From: a bacterium 210917-SL.2.15
GTDB taxonomy: Bacteria; Bacillota; Clostridia; Oscillospirales; Oscillospiraceae
Assembly: GCA_020555605.1 (NCBI GenBank)
Contig: JAJCJC010000011.1
Span: 12,833 to 76,832, forward strand
Reading direction: 5' to 3'
Length of the DNA stretch: 64,000 nt
Position 1 is the first letter of the stretch. Each line of letters begins with the position of its first letter. Both the position numbers and the translations under genes were made by a program. Positions 8,452-17,129 of the stretch are shown piece after piece. The notes beneath the pieces are model-generated. The model had not been told where the DNA came from, made no database searches, and saw only the letters and a program-made list of their open reading frames with translations.

Positions 8452-9228
8452 TTAAAAATAATCGGAAATATACGGTACTTGCTGCTCAATGGAGTCCTCC
8501 AGCAGATCGATCACAGACTCCGGCGCCCGGATACGCTCGATTTTGGCGAGATAATCCGGCCGCTTATAGCCCATCAGTATTGTAGTCATAGTCTGAATAC
8601 TGATACGGTCGGCGCTGCGCGCATTGCTGCGCACCGCCTCGCCCCGGCCGTCCCGGGAGATTTTCAAAAGAAACGTGCCCTGATTGCACTTCATCATCGG
8701 ATCCTCCAGCGTAAACAGCCACATCCGGTCCACAGAGTCCTTTTTGAAAGGATATTGCGCAATAAAGGCGGGAAAGTCCACAATGCGTGCCATATAATAG
8801 GGCGAAATTTCTTCCTTGATACTGGCGTCTTCCGGCAAAAAGGCCAGGGGTTCATTGGTGTAGATATCACCTTTCACCAGATGGATCATGGAAAAGTGAG
8901 CCGAAACGAAATTCCACAGCCAATATTCGTTCCAGGCCGGCTCGTCCCGCAAAACAGCGCCATGGGTGCGCAAAGCATAGCGCTCATAGGCGCGTTTGAA
9001 CTCCGGCCCCTCGATTTTGACCCGTCGGACGTCACCCGGCGCCGGACAGGGACGGGGCAGCTGGTGCTGCTTGATTCCATACGTGATTTTATCCGGGACA
9101 ATTTCCCAGCCCTTCCGGCGATAATATGGAATGGAGTGGGGATAAAGAGAACAGATATGCTGTCCCTTTTTCTGCATGTTCAGCAGCGCGTTGTATTGAT
9201 CCATATATTTCCCGGTAACCGGTCTCAT
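8452..9228 (-). pseudogene. Eis-like GNAT acetyltransferase remnant with deletions
   Basis: The 258-residue product resembles the C-terminal two-thirds of Eis-type acetyltransferases. It begins inside the acetyl-CoA domain (MQKKGQHICSLYPHSIPYYRR) and lacks the preceding ~100 residues with the Q/RxxGxG/A loop. From memory of the family, a block of about 45 residues is also missing where NEYWLW runs straight into NFVSAHFSMI. The rest, including the SCP2-like end, is in frame. The start has a poor ribosome site, and the neighbouring hydrolase gene ends only 70 bases upstream, leaving no room for the missing part. Probably non-functional; a shortened working protein cannot be excluded. Confidence 0.6.
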
Positions 9229-9298
9229 GTTTAATTTTCTTCAATCCATAAAAAGTCCTTTGTTTTCCTCTGCCGCCGGATGCGCCCGGCGGCGGTGT

Positions 9299-10198
9299 TT
9301 ATTGCGTGTTTTGATGATACCAGCAAACGCCCTCCCGCCGCTCGATCACGACCCGGTCGCCGTCGGCCAGATAATCGATGAACGAGCGCATGTTGCGCTC
9401 GCACACCGCGCATTTAAACGCTTTTGTACTGTGCATTTCCAGGCGCCGGTACACCGCGCGCACCCATTCCTCCTCGGACATCTCCCCCTGCAGGCAATCG
9501 TACACCAGCTCTGCCCGATCCAGAATATAGGCGATATTTTTTTCAATCAAATCGCTGATTTCGCTGTAAACGCCCCGGTGCGCCAACACATAGGCGTCGC
9601 AGCGCAGCGCGCGCAGGCTCGCCTTGGCCTTCAGGTCGTCGGCGCGGCACACGGCCGAGGGCATCTTTGCCCCGCGCATCACCGTTTCGCTCATCAGTGC
9701 GTCGGCCAGATACGCCACTTTGTCCGGGGTGATAATGCCGATCTGCCCCGGCGTATGGCCATACAGCGGCAAAATGCCGAAGGGCACGCCGCAGAAAACC
9801 TTCACCCGTTCGCCGGGCATCACGATCTGGTCGACCCGGTAACACTGTCCAGCCATCATATCGTCGATTTCCTTGGGCGTCATGGCGGGGTAGGCCCCGC
9901 GGTAGGCCATTTCGCTGACCGCCGTGCCCGCTTCGGCCAGGCTGGCCAGAATCGGGCATTTATAGCGGTACTTGAGATGCTCCGCATTGCCCGCATGGTC
10001 GTAATGCGTATGGCTGACGATGATGCCGATGGGCCGCACGCCGGTTTCCTCAAAAAAACGGATCAGCGGTTCCCGATCCTCTTTGGCATAGCCGGTGTCC
10101 ACCAGGACGCCCCCGTGCTCCCCCGTTTTATAAAACAGCAGCGTGCCCGCCGTCACATCCACCGTGTACGTGCTCCCCTTCACCAGATTCCATTCCAT
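9299..10198 (-). CDS. Metallo-beta-lactamase-fold hydrolase (copy 2)
   Basis: A 299-residue MBL-fold enzyme. The two-metal centre is visible as SHTHYDHAGN (HxHxDH), then GHTPGQ and a C-terminal LAHRG His. A helical tail with CAVCERN follows residue 220. Glyoxalase-II-like or lactonase-like activity is possible; the substrate is not evident. The ATG at 10198 has a GGGAGG site. It starts four bases after the stop of the similar upstream gene, so the two form a tandem operon and probably arose by duplication. Confidence 0.85.
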   Translation of the reverse strand: MEWNLVKGSTYTVDVTAGTLLFYKTGEHGGVLVDTGYAKEDREPLIRFFEETGVRPIGIIVSHTHYDHAGNAEHLKYRYKCPILASLAEAGTAVSEMAYRGAYPAMTPKEIDDMMAGQCYRVDQIVMPGERVKVFCGVPFGILPLYGHTPGQIGIITPDKVAYLADALMSETVMRGAKMPSAVCRADDLKAKASLRALRCDAYVLAHRGVYSEISDLIEKNIAYILDRAELVYDCLQGEMSEEEWVRAVYRRLEMHSTKAFKCAVCERNMRSFIDYLADGDRVVIERREGVCWYHQNTQ

Positions 10199-10202
10199 TA
10201 TG

Positions 10203-11114
10203 TTATGCCTCCCATGTGCCGACGCGGTTAAAATGCTCCGCGCCGTCCTCAAATCGATGCTCCAGCCGTCCCTCGCTGCACAGCAGCTGCACCAGGGATC
10301 GAATCATATTTCCCGTTTCCAGCGTCCGGTAATAATATGCGTCGGCGTGCAGGCCAAGCCTTTTCCACACCGCGCGGATGATCTGCTCCATAGACATGGG
10401 CTTTTCAATGCTCCGCCACACCGTTTCGGCGCGCCGGCGGATATAGCGGAGGTTCTCGTCGATCAGCTCTTCCAGATCCTGCTCGATGCTGCCATGGGCC
10501 AGAATATAGGCCGCGCAATGGTAGCGCCGCAGCTTCTCCTTGCTGTCCAAATCCACCTCGTGGCTCAGGGCATAGCTGAGCTTGGCCTGCCGCAGCAGCC
10601 GCCCCGACATCAGAGTATCTCCCACATAGAGCACGTCGTCCGGTGTGCGGAACGCCACATGGTCCACGGAGTGCCCCGGCGTGTGGATCACGTCGAACAC
10701 CGCGCCGCACACCTCCAGCGGCCCGTCCTCCAGGCCGATCTCCTCGTCCACCTCATAGGGGAACTTCTGCCAGAAAGCTTCCACCGCCCGGTAGTTCCCG
10801 TTTTCATGCCCCGCCTTGAACGCCAGCGGCGAAGCGTGGGCCGCCGCTTCCAGCCGGGGCAGATAGATCCGGCTTCCCTGCCGCTGCTGCAGCGCCGCGT
10901 TGGCCGCCACATGATCCCAGTGGTCATGGGTGTTGAGGATGGCGCGCACGCGCAGCCCCTGCCCCTCCAGCCATTCCTCCAACTCCCCGTGGAGCATGCA
11001 GCCGCTGTCCAGCAGGATAATCTCCTGCTCACTCAGTTGATAATATGGCACCATAGCCCGCGGCTGGACAATGCACCAGGTATTGCCTGCCACCTGCTGT
11101 GCGGTCAGTTTCAT
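10203..11114 (-). CDS. Metallo-beta-lactamase-fold hydrolase (copy 1)
   Basis: A 303-residue MBL-fold hydrolase with the metal motif THDHWDHVAAN, the second-site TPGHSVDH, the Asp ligand in YVGDTLMSG and LAHGS. Its layout and C-terminal helical region (EQIIRAVWKRLGLHADAYYYRTLETGN) parallel the next gene (EEWVRAVYRRLEMHSTKAFKCAVCERN), so the two are paralogues. Start: the ATG at 11114 lies eight bases after GGGAG; longer frames upstream have no site. Substrate unknown; metal-dependent hydrolysis is the safe inference. It is the first gene of the pair. Confidence 0.85.
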   Translation of the reverse strand: MKLTAQQVAGNTWCIVQPRAMVPYYQLSEQEIILLDSGCMLHGELEEWLEGQGLRVRAILNTHDHWDHVAANAALQQRQGSRIYLPRLEAAAHASPLAFKAGHENGNYRAVEAFWQKFPYEVDEEIGLEDGPLEVCGAVFDVIHTPGHSVDHVAFRTPDDVLYVGDTLMSGRLLRQAKLSYALSHEVDLDSKEKLRRYHCAAYILAHGSIEQDLEELIDENLRYIRRRAETVWRSIEKPMSMEQIIRAVWKRLGLHADAYYYRTLETGNMIRSLVQLLCSEGRLEHRFEDGAEHFNRVGTWEA

Positions 11115-11460
11115 ATGCAAATCTCCCGTGGCTTCCGCACCGCGCGCCGGCAGGGATTTTGCGCGGCGTGCGGCAGTTGATCTAATAAAATTATACTCCC
11201 ATTCGTCAAAAGCCGCAAGAGTGCGTCTTTCCTTTCCGTCTGTCCCCGCTCCCCTTTGACAAAGGCGGGAAACTGCGTTATAAGAATTATATCTGTTTTG
11301 CGACGGTAAGCGCAAAAGCCAAAGAAAACAAACGCCCCGCCCGGCCCTTATTTCCTTTGGCTTTTGTTATTGAACACGATACCAAAGGCGAGCGCGTTAT
11401 GGTTCTGGATTTCCCGGAAACCGGGCCGACAGAAACGTAACGCTGCACAGCGTTGTAAAT
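11115..11460. other. Intergenic stretch upstream of the hydrolase pair
   Basis: About 350 bases. It contains inverted copies of AAAGCCAAAG-type sequence (11314-11322 and 11353-11366), but no gene and no promoter that I can support. Confidence 0.4.
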
Positions 11461-11617
11461 AAAAAGGCGCGCAGTGCGAAAAGCACTGCGCGCCTTGTAC
11501 CGGAGCAACATATTGGCTCAGGCCAATAAAACGAAGTAACCGCCCGTCGTCCAAAACCAGCGGTTACTTCTTGTAACGCGAGGGGACAAACCGTTTGTCC
11601 GGCAGCACCCTTTTTCT
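11461..11617 (-). ncRNA. Candidate small RNA with four hairpins
   Basis: No open frame explains this segment, yet it begins seven bases after a near-consensus promoter and ends at a perfect terminator. The RNA would be about 157 nt. Hairpins in order are GGACAAA/UUUGUCC; an 11-bp stem (GAAGUAACCGC with complement) with a 16-nt loop; AUUGGC/GCCAAU with loop CUGA; and the terminator AAGGCGCGCAGUGC/GCACUGCGCGCCUU followed by five U. I compared it by eye with 6S, SRP, tmRNA and common riboswitches and found no match. Its role is unknown: a trans-acting or protein-binding RNA is possible. Confidence 0.55.
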
Positions 11618-11623
11618 ATATTT

Positions 11624-11652
11624 AGTATAGTGCAGAACGTCTCAAATGTCAA
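11624..11652 (-). promoter_or_regulatory. Strong promoter of the candidate small RNA
   Basis: Minus strand TTGACA (11647-11652), 17 bp, TATACT (11624-11629): one of the best consensus promoters in the window, with no protein gene behind it. Confidence 0.75.
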
Positions 11653-11667
11653 CAGGTCAGAATGCAG

Positions 11668-11702
11668 AAAAAGCGAAGCGTCTTTCAGACGCTTCGCTTT
11701 TT
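11668..11702. terminator. Bidirectional terminator in the accessory patch
   Basis: Perfect 16-bp arms (AAAAAGCGAAGCGTCT and complement) with a three-base loop. A runs and T runs on the two sides make it work on both strands. It separates the small RNA from the ribbon-helix-helix gene. The stem resembles the one at 32393-32430. Confidence 0.8.
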
Positions 11703-11942
11703 CTTAGATTTTTTTCTGCAATTTTTGTATTGTTAGTGATGCATCATTAATTGGTCGCAACACAAATGATATATTAAAGAGCAGCTTATTGTACGGTTTT
11801 CAAATAAAAATATGTATATAAATATACAAAATTCGCGTTTAATTGCAAAAATGCTATCACTTAACTGCCGAGTGGGTGCATCTATTTTACTGCGAATATT
11901 TTATAATAATAACAAAAATCATAGGAGGAAGGGCGTTGTAAA
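11703..11942. other. AT-rich control region before the ribbon-helix-helix gene
   Basis: 240 bases of markedly lower GC than the surroundings. It holds a GTATAT-AA-ATATAC palindrome near 11815 and TATAAT near 11903 without a good -35 box. It is probably the promoter/operator region of the next gene; no open frame is seen. Confidence 0.45.
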
Positions 11943-12113
11943 ATGGCTACCAACAAACGGGTATTTACTTTGCGTTTGTCGGATGAAGTTATGGACAAAA
12001 TCGGAATTTTGGCCACAGAGGAACATCGATCCATTACAAATTATATTGAGTTTGTTCTCCTGCAACACTTGGAACAAGTCGAAAAAGAACGCGGCTCTTC
12101 TCCTGTCGCCTAA
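11943..12113 (+). CDS. Small ribbon-helix-helix DNA-binding protein
   Basis: A 56-residue protein starting at an ATG about ten bases after AGGAGGAAGG. The N-terminal strand KRVFTLRLS, two helices (DEVMDKIGILATEEHRS and ITNYIEFVLLQHLEQ) and the size fit the Arc/CopG ribbon-helix-helix fold, so it should bind DNA as a dimer or tetramer. Its first 44 residues are about 82% identical by eye to the product of 44310-44495, over 32 kb away. No toxin gene adjoins it; the next gene downstream encodes an unrecognised protein. The region is AT-rich, suggesting acquired DNA. Confidence 0.85.
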   Translation: MATNKRVFTLRLSDEVMDKIGILATEEHRSITNYIEFVLLQHLEQVEKERGSSPVA

Positions 12114-12211
12114 TGTGTCTTCCACGTTGCTGATCCCATAATATATCAGGCAGTTATGTATTTTCTTTCCACATATGAAGCAAAACTACCTGCAAAGGAG
12201 AATTGTTCTCA

Positions 12212-12790
12212 ATGACGATTGCTGAAAGAATCTACCAAACTTTATGGAGCACCAGCGATGCTCCCGCGGAAGGCGTTACGCCCTTTGCCCAGCAGCCGGA
12301 GCATACCATCTGGATGTTTCAGGCGGATCTGCGCGAAGTCCAGGACGCCCTCTCTCCGCGGGGGCCGGAGAGCCTCGCCGCCCTGGAGCACGCCCTTTCT
12401 ATCGGCCGCGCCTGGTGGGAGCAGTGCAGCCTGACGCTTTTCCGTCAGGGCGTCCGCGTTTCCAGGCTCCCCCTATCTTATCTGCGCGAAACCGCCGGGG
12501 TGTCCAGCTATGAAGACTGCGGCCTGCTTTCCCTCTCTTTCCTATCCAACGAACGCCAGCTGGATTATACGCCGCCTTTCGCCGATCTGCTCCACGAGGA
12601 GGCCCTGCCCTGCCGCCAGCTCCATGCCGATCTGCTGGAGGCGCAGGAGGACCTGTGCGAGCTGCCCGACGCCCACTGGGACGAAGATGACGTTTCCGAA
12701 TTTTACTGCGCCCAGCTGGGCATGTGTCAGGCCTGCTCGGAAGAAATGTACGCCTACGGCCTGCAGTACGGCTGGAAAAAAGAAACATAA
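12212..12790 (+). CDS. Uncharacterised helical protein, paralogue of 31430-31993
   Basis: A 192-residue acidic, largely helical soluble protein that I do not recognise by name. The ATG at 12212 follows AAAGGAG by 11 bases; a TTG three codons earlier is too close to that site. Three collinear motifs match the product of 31430-31993: RIYQTLW (6-12), FRQGVRVSRLP (77-87) and MYAYGLQYG (179-187). The layout faintly recalls the DUF6809-type clostridial helical proteins, from memory only. Cysteines cluster near the C-terminus (YCAQLGMCQAC). It lies 98 bases behind the ribbon-helix-helix gene on the same strand and ends at a hairpin. Confidence 0.8.
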   Translation: MTIAERIYQTLWSTSDAPAEGVTPFAQQPEHTIWMFQADLREVQDALSPRGPESLAALEHALSIGRAWWEQCSLTLFRQGVRVSRLPLSYLRETAGVSSYEDCGLLSLSFLSNERQLDYTPPFADLLHEEALPCRQLHADLLEAQEDLCELPDAHWDEDDVSEFYCAQLGMCQACSEEMYAYGLQYGWKKET

Positions 12791-12794
12791 AAGT

Positions 12795-12824
12795 ATCCCC
12801 GGAAGGCTTCTGCCTTCCGGGGAT
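12795..12824 (+). terminator. Hairpin after the uncharacterised gene
   Basis: ATCCCCGGAAGGC pairs perfectly with its complement around TTCT. The T tract is short (TTTCTG). Confidence 0.65.
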
Positions 12825-12840
12825 TTCTGATGAGCGCAGA

Positions 12841-12893
12841 AAAAAGCCCCTTTTGTATGTTCCGGCCGGAATGCCATACAAAAGGGGCCTTTT
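12841..12893 (-). terminator. Terminator of the ribosomal operon
   Basis: AAAGGCCCCTTTTGTATG pairs with CATACAAAAGGGGCTTTTT on the minus strand around a CCGG-containing loop, ending in six T. It lies about 125 bases after rplQ. Confidence 0.85.
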
Positions 12894-13016
12894 ATAGGGC
12901 GGGGGAATCCCCGCGCCCATAAAAGCCATACATTGGGTTGAATTGCCTGACCGCCCAGGCGGTCAATGGTACCGGCGGACCGGGCCGCTTTCCCACCATT
13001 CAAAGCAAACCGAAAT

Positions 13017-13361
13017 TTACTTTACCAGTTCGATCAGAGCGGTTTCGCTGGCATCGCCGCGGCGCACGCCGGTGCGGGTGATGCGGGTGTAGCCGCCGTG
13101 ACGTTCAGCATAGCTGGGAGCAATTTCCTTAAACAGCTTCTTGACGACGTCTTCTCTGGTAATAAAGCTCATGGCCTGACGATAGGCGGCCAGGTCGTTC
13201 TTCTTGCCGAGGGTGATCATCTTCTCTGCCAGCGGCGCAACTTCCTTGCAGCGCATCAGGGTGGTTTCCATCTTTCCCTTGTCCAGGAAATCGGTCACCT
13301 GCTGGCGCAGCATGGCCTTGCGCTGGGCAGTGGTCTTGCCGAGCTTACGGGTTCCGGGCAT
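13017..13361 (-). CDS. rplQ: 50S ribosomal protein L17
   Basis: The 114-residue L17 starts [20 protein letters not shown] and ends with the usual [19 protein letters not shown]. It binds 23S rRNA near the exit tunnel. It is the last gene of the long ribosomal operon, after rpoA, and a strong terminator follows. Length and order are normal for Firmicutes. No ecfA transporter genes follow, unlike in Bacillus. Confidence 0.98.
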   Translation of the reverse strand: MPGTRKLGKTTAQRKAMLRQQVTDFLDKGKMETTLMRCKEVAPLAEKMITLGKKNDLAAYRQAMSFITREDVVKKLFKEIAPSYAERHGGYTRITRTGVRRGDASETALIELVK

Positions 13362-13414
13362 GTATCTTCTCCTCCTTGTGTAGGAATTGTGTTGACCATC
13401 AAAGGATGGCTTGC

Positions 13415-14365
13415 TTAGTTGTTGTCGTCATCCGCCAGGCTCAGGCCCATCATGGCCAGCTTGTTGATGACTTCCTCCAGGGACTTGCGGCCCAAGTTAC
13501 GGACCTTCATCATATCGTCCTCGGTCTTGGAAATCAGGTCGGCGACGGTGTTGATGTTGGCGCGCTTGAGGCAGTTGAAGCTGCGCACGCTCAGGTCCAG
13601 CTCTTCAATCGTCAGTTCCAGCACCTTGTCCCGCTGGGTCTCCGTCTTTTCCACCACGGTGGAGCTTCTGCCCACAGTTTCGGAAAGGTCGGTGAACAGG
13701 GCAAAATGATCGCACAGGATCTTTGCCGCCAGAGAGACCGCGTCCCGCGCAGTAATGGTGCCGTCCGTCCAAACTTCCAGGGTCAGCTTGTCGAAGTCGG
13801 TCATGTTGCCCACACGGGTGTTTTCCACCGTGTAGTTGACCTTGTGCACGGGGGTGTAGATCGAGTCGACGGGAATCACGCCGATCACCGTCTGGGGCGT
13901 CTTGTTGCGGTCGGCGGACACATAGCCGCGGCCGTGGTTCATGGTGATCTCCATGTTCAGCGTGGCGCCCTCGCCCAACGTCGCAATATGCAGATCGGGG
14001 TTCAGCACTTCCACTTCGCCGTCGCTCTTGATGTCGCCGGCGGTCACTTCGCAGGGACCCACCGCTTCAATATAAACGGTTTTCATGCCCTCGCCGTGGA
14101 TTTTGGCCACAATGCCCTTGACGTTCAGGACGATGTCCGTCACGTCCTCCTTCACACCGGGGATGGTGGAAAATTCATGCTGGATACCGGCAATTTTGAT
14201 GCTGGTGGCAGCGGTGCCGGGCAAAGACGAGAGCAGGATGCGGCGCAGCGCATTGCCCAGGGTCGTGCCGTAGCCGCGCTCCAGCGGCTCCACGACATAC
14301 TTGCCGTAAGTCACATCGCCGGGAGTTTCGATGCACTCGATCTGCGGCTTTTCGATTTCAATCAT
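13415..14365 (-). CDS. rpoA: RNA polymerase alpha subunit
   Basis: The 316-residue alpha subunit: N-terminal assembly domain (1-230, with [19 protein letters not shown]) and C-terminal DNA-binding domain (about 245-310, with [19 protein letters not shown] and [11 protein letters not shown]) that contacts UP elements and activators. The tail is short and acidic (LADDDNN). The ATG follows GAGGAGGGG. It lies between rpsD and rplQ, the standard alpha-operon order. Confidence 0.98.
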   Translation of the reverse strand: MIEIEKPQIECIETPGDVTYGKYVVEPLERGYGTTLGNALRRILLSSLPGTAATSIKIAGIQHEFSTIPGVKEDVTDIVLNVKGIVAKIHGEGMKTVYIEAVGPCEVTAGDIKSDGEVEVLNPDLHIATLGEGATLNMEITMNHGRGYVSADRNKTPQTVIGVIPVDSIYTPVHKVNYTVENTRVGNMTDFDKLTLEVWTDGTITARDAVSLAAKILCDHFALFTDLSETVGRSSTVVEKTETQRDKVLELTIEELDLSVRSFNCLKRANINTVADLISKTEDDMMKVRNLGRKSLEEVINKLAMMGLSLADDDNN

Positions 14366-14445
14366 CAGTTACCCCTCCTCCTCATGCAGCGCTTTTCGCG
14401 CTGCGGCGTTCGTGTGAATCGTACATACTGAGGGTAAAACCTCTA

Positions 14446-15048
14446 TTACTTGGAGTACAACTCGACGATGAGGTGCTCCTCGATGGGCATATCAATGTCG
14501 CCGCGCTCGGGCATCTTCACAACGGTGCCCTTCAGTGCGTTCTTTTCACGATCCAGCCACTGAGGAACGGTAACCTGGATGGCATCCTCGCCCACAAGTC
14601 TCTTAAACTTGGAAGAGGCGCGGCTGCTCTCCTTCACTTCGATCACATCACCGGGCTTGACGAGATAAGAAGGAATGTTGACCTTCTTGCCGTTGACGGT
14701 GAAATGTGCATGGCTCACCAGCTGACGGGCCTCACGGCGGGTCATGGCAAAGCCCAGACGGTACACCACGTTATCCAGGCGGCGCTCAATGGTGACGAGC
14801 AGGTTTTCACCGGTCTTGCCAGCCATCTTCTCGGCCTTCTCGTAGTAGCCGCGGAACTGCTTCTCCATGATGCCGTAAACGAACTTGACCTTCTGCTTTT
14901 CGTTCAGCTGCTGTGCATACTCGCTCTGCTTCTTTCTCATCTGGCCGCCGGGATTGCGGTTGGTCTCCTTCTTGGAATAACCCATGACGGTAGGAGAAAT
15001 GCCCAAAGCCTTGCAGCGCTTCGCGACCGGCTGCATATTCTTAGCCAT
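14446..15048 (-). CDS. rpsD: 30S ribosomal protein S4
   Basis: The 200-residue S4 with its S4 RNA-binding domain ([25 protein letters not shown]). It starts 16S assembly and often represses its own operon. The N-terminus has a single Cys (KRCKALGIS) rather than the four-Cys zinc knuckle, so this is the zinc-free form. It lies after rpsK. Confidence 0.98.
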   Translation of the reverse strand: MAKNMQPVAKRCKALGISPTVMGYSKKETNRNPGGQMRKKQSEYAQQLNEKQKVKFVYGIMEKQFRGYYEKAEKMAGKTGENLLVTIERRLDNVVYRLGFAMTRREARQLVSHAHFTVNGKKVNIPSYLVKPGDVIEVKESSRASSKFKRLVGEDAIQVTVPQWLDREKNALKGTVVKMPERGDIDMPIEEHLIVELYSK

Positions 15049-15073
15049 ATTTCAATATCCTCCTTATTTCCGA

Positions 15074-15466
15074 TTAGACGCGGCGTCTCTTCGGGGGACG
15101 GCAGCCGTTGTGGGGGATGGGGGTGACATCCTTGATCATGGTGACCTCCAGACCCACTGCCTGCAGCGCGCGGATGGCTGCTTCGCGGCCGGCGCCGGGA
15201 CCCTTGACGTATACTTCAACGGACTTCAGACCATACTCCATGGCGGCCTTTGCTGCGGTTTCGGCAGCGGTCTGGGCTGCGAACGGAGTGGACTTCTTGC
15301 TGCCGCGGAAACCGAGGCCGCCGGAGGAAGCCCAGGACAGGGCGTTGCCCTGCTGATCGGTAACGGTGACCATAGTGTTGTTGAAGGAAGAACGGATGTG
15401 GACCGCACCGGCGGGTACGTTCTTCTTTTCGCGCTTGCGGCGCACAGTCTTCTTTACGTTAGCCAT
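15074..15466 (-). CDS. rpsK: 30S ribosomal protein S11
   Basis: The 130-residue S11 with the typical [19 protein letters not shown] start region and the basic end [13 protein letters not shown]. It forms part of the 30S platform beside the E site. Gene order rpsM-rpsK-rpsD is standard, with a 15-base gap to rpsM. Confidence 0.98.
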   Translation of the reverse strand: MANVKKTVRRKREKKNVPAGAVHIRSSFNNTMVTVTDQQGNALSWASSGGLGFRGSKKSTPFAAQTAAETAAKAAMEYGLKSVEVYVKGPGAGREAAIRALQAVGLEVTMIKDVTPIPHNGCRPPKRRRV

Positions 15467-15481
15467 TCTGAATCTCCCTCC

Positions 15482-15850
15482 TTACTTCTTCTTGTTGGCA
15501 ATGGTCTTCTTGGGACCCTTGCGGGTGCGGGCGTTGGTCTTGCTGCGCTGGCCGCGCACGGGCAGGCCCTTGCGGTGGCGGGTGCCGCGGTAGCAGCCAA
15601 TCTCAATCAAACGCTTAATATCCAGGGCATTGTTGCGGCGCAGGTCGCCCTCCACCATATAGCCCTTATCGATCGCCTCGCGCAGCTTGGCCTCTTCCTC
15701 GTCGGTCAGGTCCTTCACGCGGGTGTCGGGGTTGATGCCTGTCTGCGCAAGAATGTCATTTGCGCTCTTTCTGCCAATACCATAGATGTAAGTGAGTCCG
15801 ATCTCGACTCGCTTCTCCTTGGGCAGGTCAATGCCGGCAATACGTGCCAT
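15482..15850 (-). CDS. rpsM: 30S ribosomal protein S13
   Basis: The 122-residue S13 starts [21 protein letters not shown] and has the basic C-terminal tail [18 protein letters not shown] that reaches the P-site tRNA. It sits in the 30S head. The ATG follows GGAGG. It lies just after rpmJ. Confidence 0.98.
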   Translation of the reverse strand: MARIAGIDLPKEKRVEIGLTYIYGIGRKSANDILAQTGINPDTRVKDLTDEEEAKLREAIDKGYMVEGDLRRNNALDIKRLIEIGCYRGTRHRKGLPVRGQRSKTNARTRKGPKKTIANKKK

Positions 15851-15876
15851 ACTTTTTAAGCACCTCCAATAATTAG

Positions 15877-16225
<349 letters not shown>

Positions 16226-16306
16226 GCGTATCCCTCCTGGTCAAGATAACCTTCCCCGCTGCGCGGGGCATGTTGCGGAACGTGTTGTGCCGTTCCTGTT
16301 TTTTCC

Positions 16307-16334
16307 TGCGCGCTCAGGTGCGCCTGAGCGCGCA
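16307..16334. repeat. Perfect 12-bp stem-loop between map and infA
   Basis: TGCGCGCTCAGG pairs with CCTGAGCGCGCA around TGCG. No T run follows on the minus strand, so it is more likely an mRNA processing or stability hairpin than a terminator. A smaller GGAACG/CGTTCC stem lies beside it (16277-16296). Confidence 0.6.
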
Positions 16335-16349
16335 GATCTGCTGATCCCA

Positions 16350-17129
16350 TTACAGTTTCCATCCGTACTCTTCCCAGCTGGCGTCCAGCGCGGTCAGAAT
16401 CTCCGGCTTTCCGTCGGTGATGCAGATTGTATTTTCATAATGCGCCGCCCATTTGCCGTCCTGAGTTTTCACCGTCCATCCGTCCGGCAGGACCTGAATG
16501 GCAGCGCCGCCTGCGTTGACCATCGGTTCGATGGCCAGCGTCATGCCGCGCAGCAGGCGCGGGCCGCGGCCGGGAAGGCCATAGTTGGGGATCTCCGGGG
16601 ACTCGTGCATCTTGGTACCGATGCCGTGGCCCACATATTCTCGCACGATGGAGAAGCCGTTATCCTCCACATACTGTTGGATGGCGGCGGAAATGTCGCC
16701 CAGGCGGTGCCCTTCGGTGGCCTTGGCAATGCCTTCAAAAAAGCTTTGCTGTGTTACATCGATCAGGCGCCGGGCCTCTTCGGAAATCTTCCCGCAGGGG
16801 AACGTGGCGCAGCAGTCGCCGTGATAGCCGCTGAGGAACGCGCCTACATCAATGCTGACGATATCGCCCTCCTGCAGCACCCGCTTTCCAGGAATGCCGT
16901 GAATCACTTCGTCGTTCACCGATGCACAAACGCTGGCGGGAAACCCATTGTAGTTCAAAAACGACGGGACCGCGCCCTGTGCACAGATAAAATCGTGTAC
17001 CGCCCGGTCGATCTCCTGTGTCGTCACACCGGGCCGGATCATGGCGCCCGCCAGGGCACGCGCAGCCGAGGTCAATCTGCCAGCGCGGCGCATGGCCTCG
17101 ATCTCATGGGGCGATTTCAGTGTAATCAT
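16350..17129 (-). CDS. map: Methionine aminopeptidase, type I
   Basis: A 259-residue cobalt/iron enzyme that removes the start methionine from new proteins. Metal ligands appear in order: VSIDVGAF (Asp), GYHGDCCATF (Asp), GHGIG (His), IEPMV (Glu) and YENTICI (Glu). The C-terminus is slightly longer than usual (ALDASWEEYGWKL). Its ATG overlaps the adk stop by four bases (ATGA), so the two are coupled in translation. Confidence 0.97.
   Translation of the reverse strand: MITLKSPHEIEAMRRAGRLTSAARALAGAMIRPGVTTQEIDRAVHDFICAQGAVPSFLNYNGFPASVCASVNDEVIHGIPGKRVLQEGDIVSIDVGAFLSGYHGDCCATFPCGKISEEARRLIDVTQQSFFEGIAKATEGHRLGDISAAIQQYVEDNGFSIVREYVGHGIGTKMHESPEIPNYGLPGRGPRLLRGMTLAIEPMVNAGGAAIQVLPDGWTVKTQDGKWAAHYENTICITDGKPEILTALDASWEEYGWKL

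Noticed and set aside
11405..11425. Noc-binding or parS site (ATTTCCCGG-AAAC)
   Set aside because: One base short of the NBS palindrome and not symmetric; the ACGTG core at 5980 is also too poor for parS.
11287..11554. Two overlapping minus-strand frames of about 70 residues
   Set aside because: They lie across the candidate RNA and its terminator, have no ribosome site and resemble no protein.
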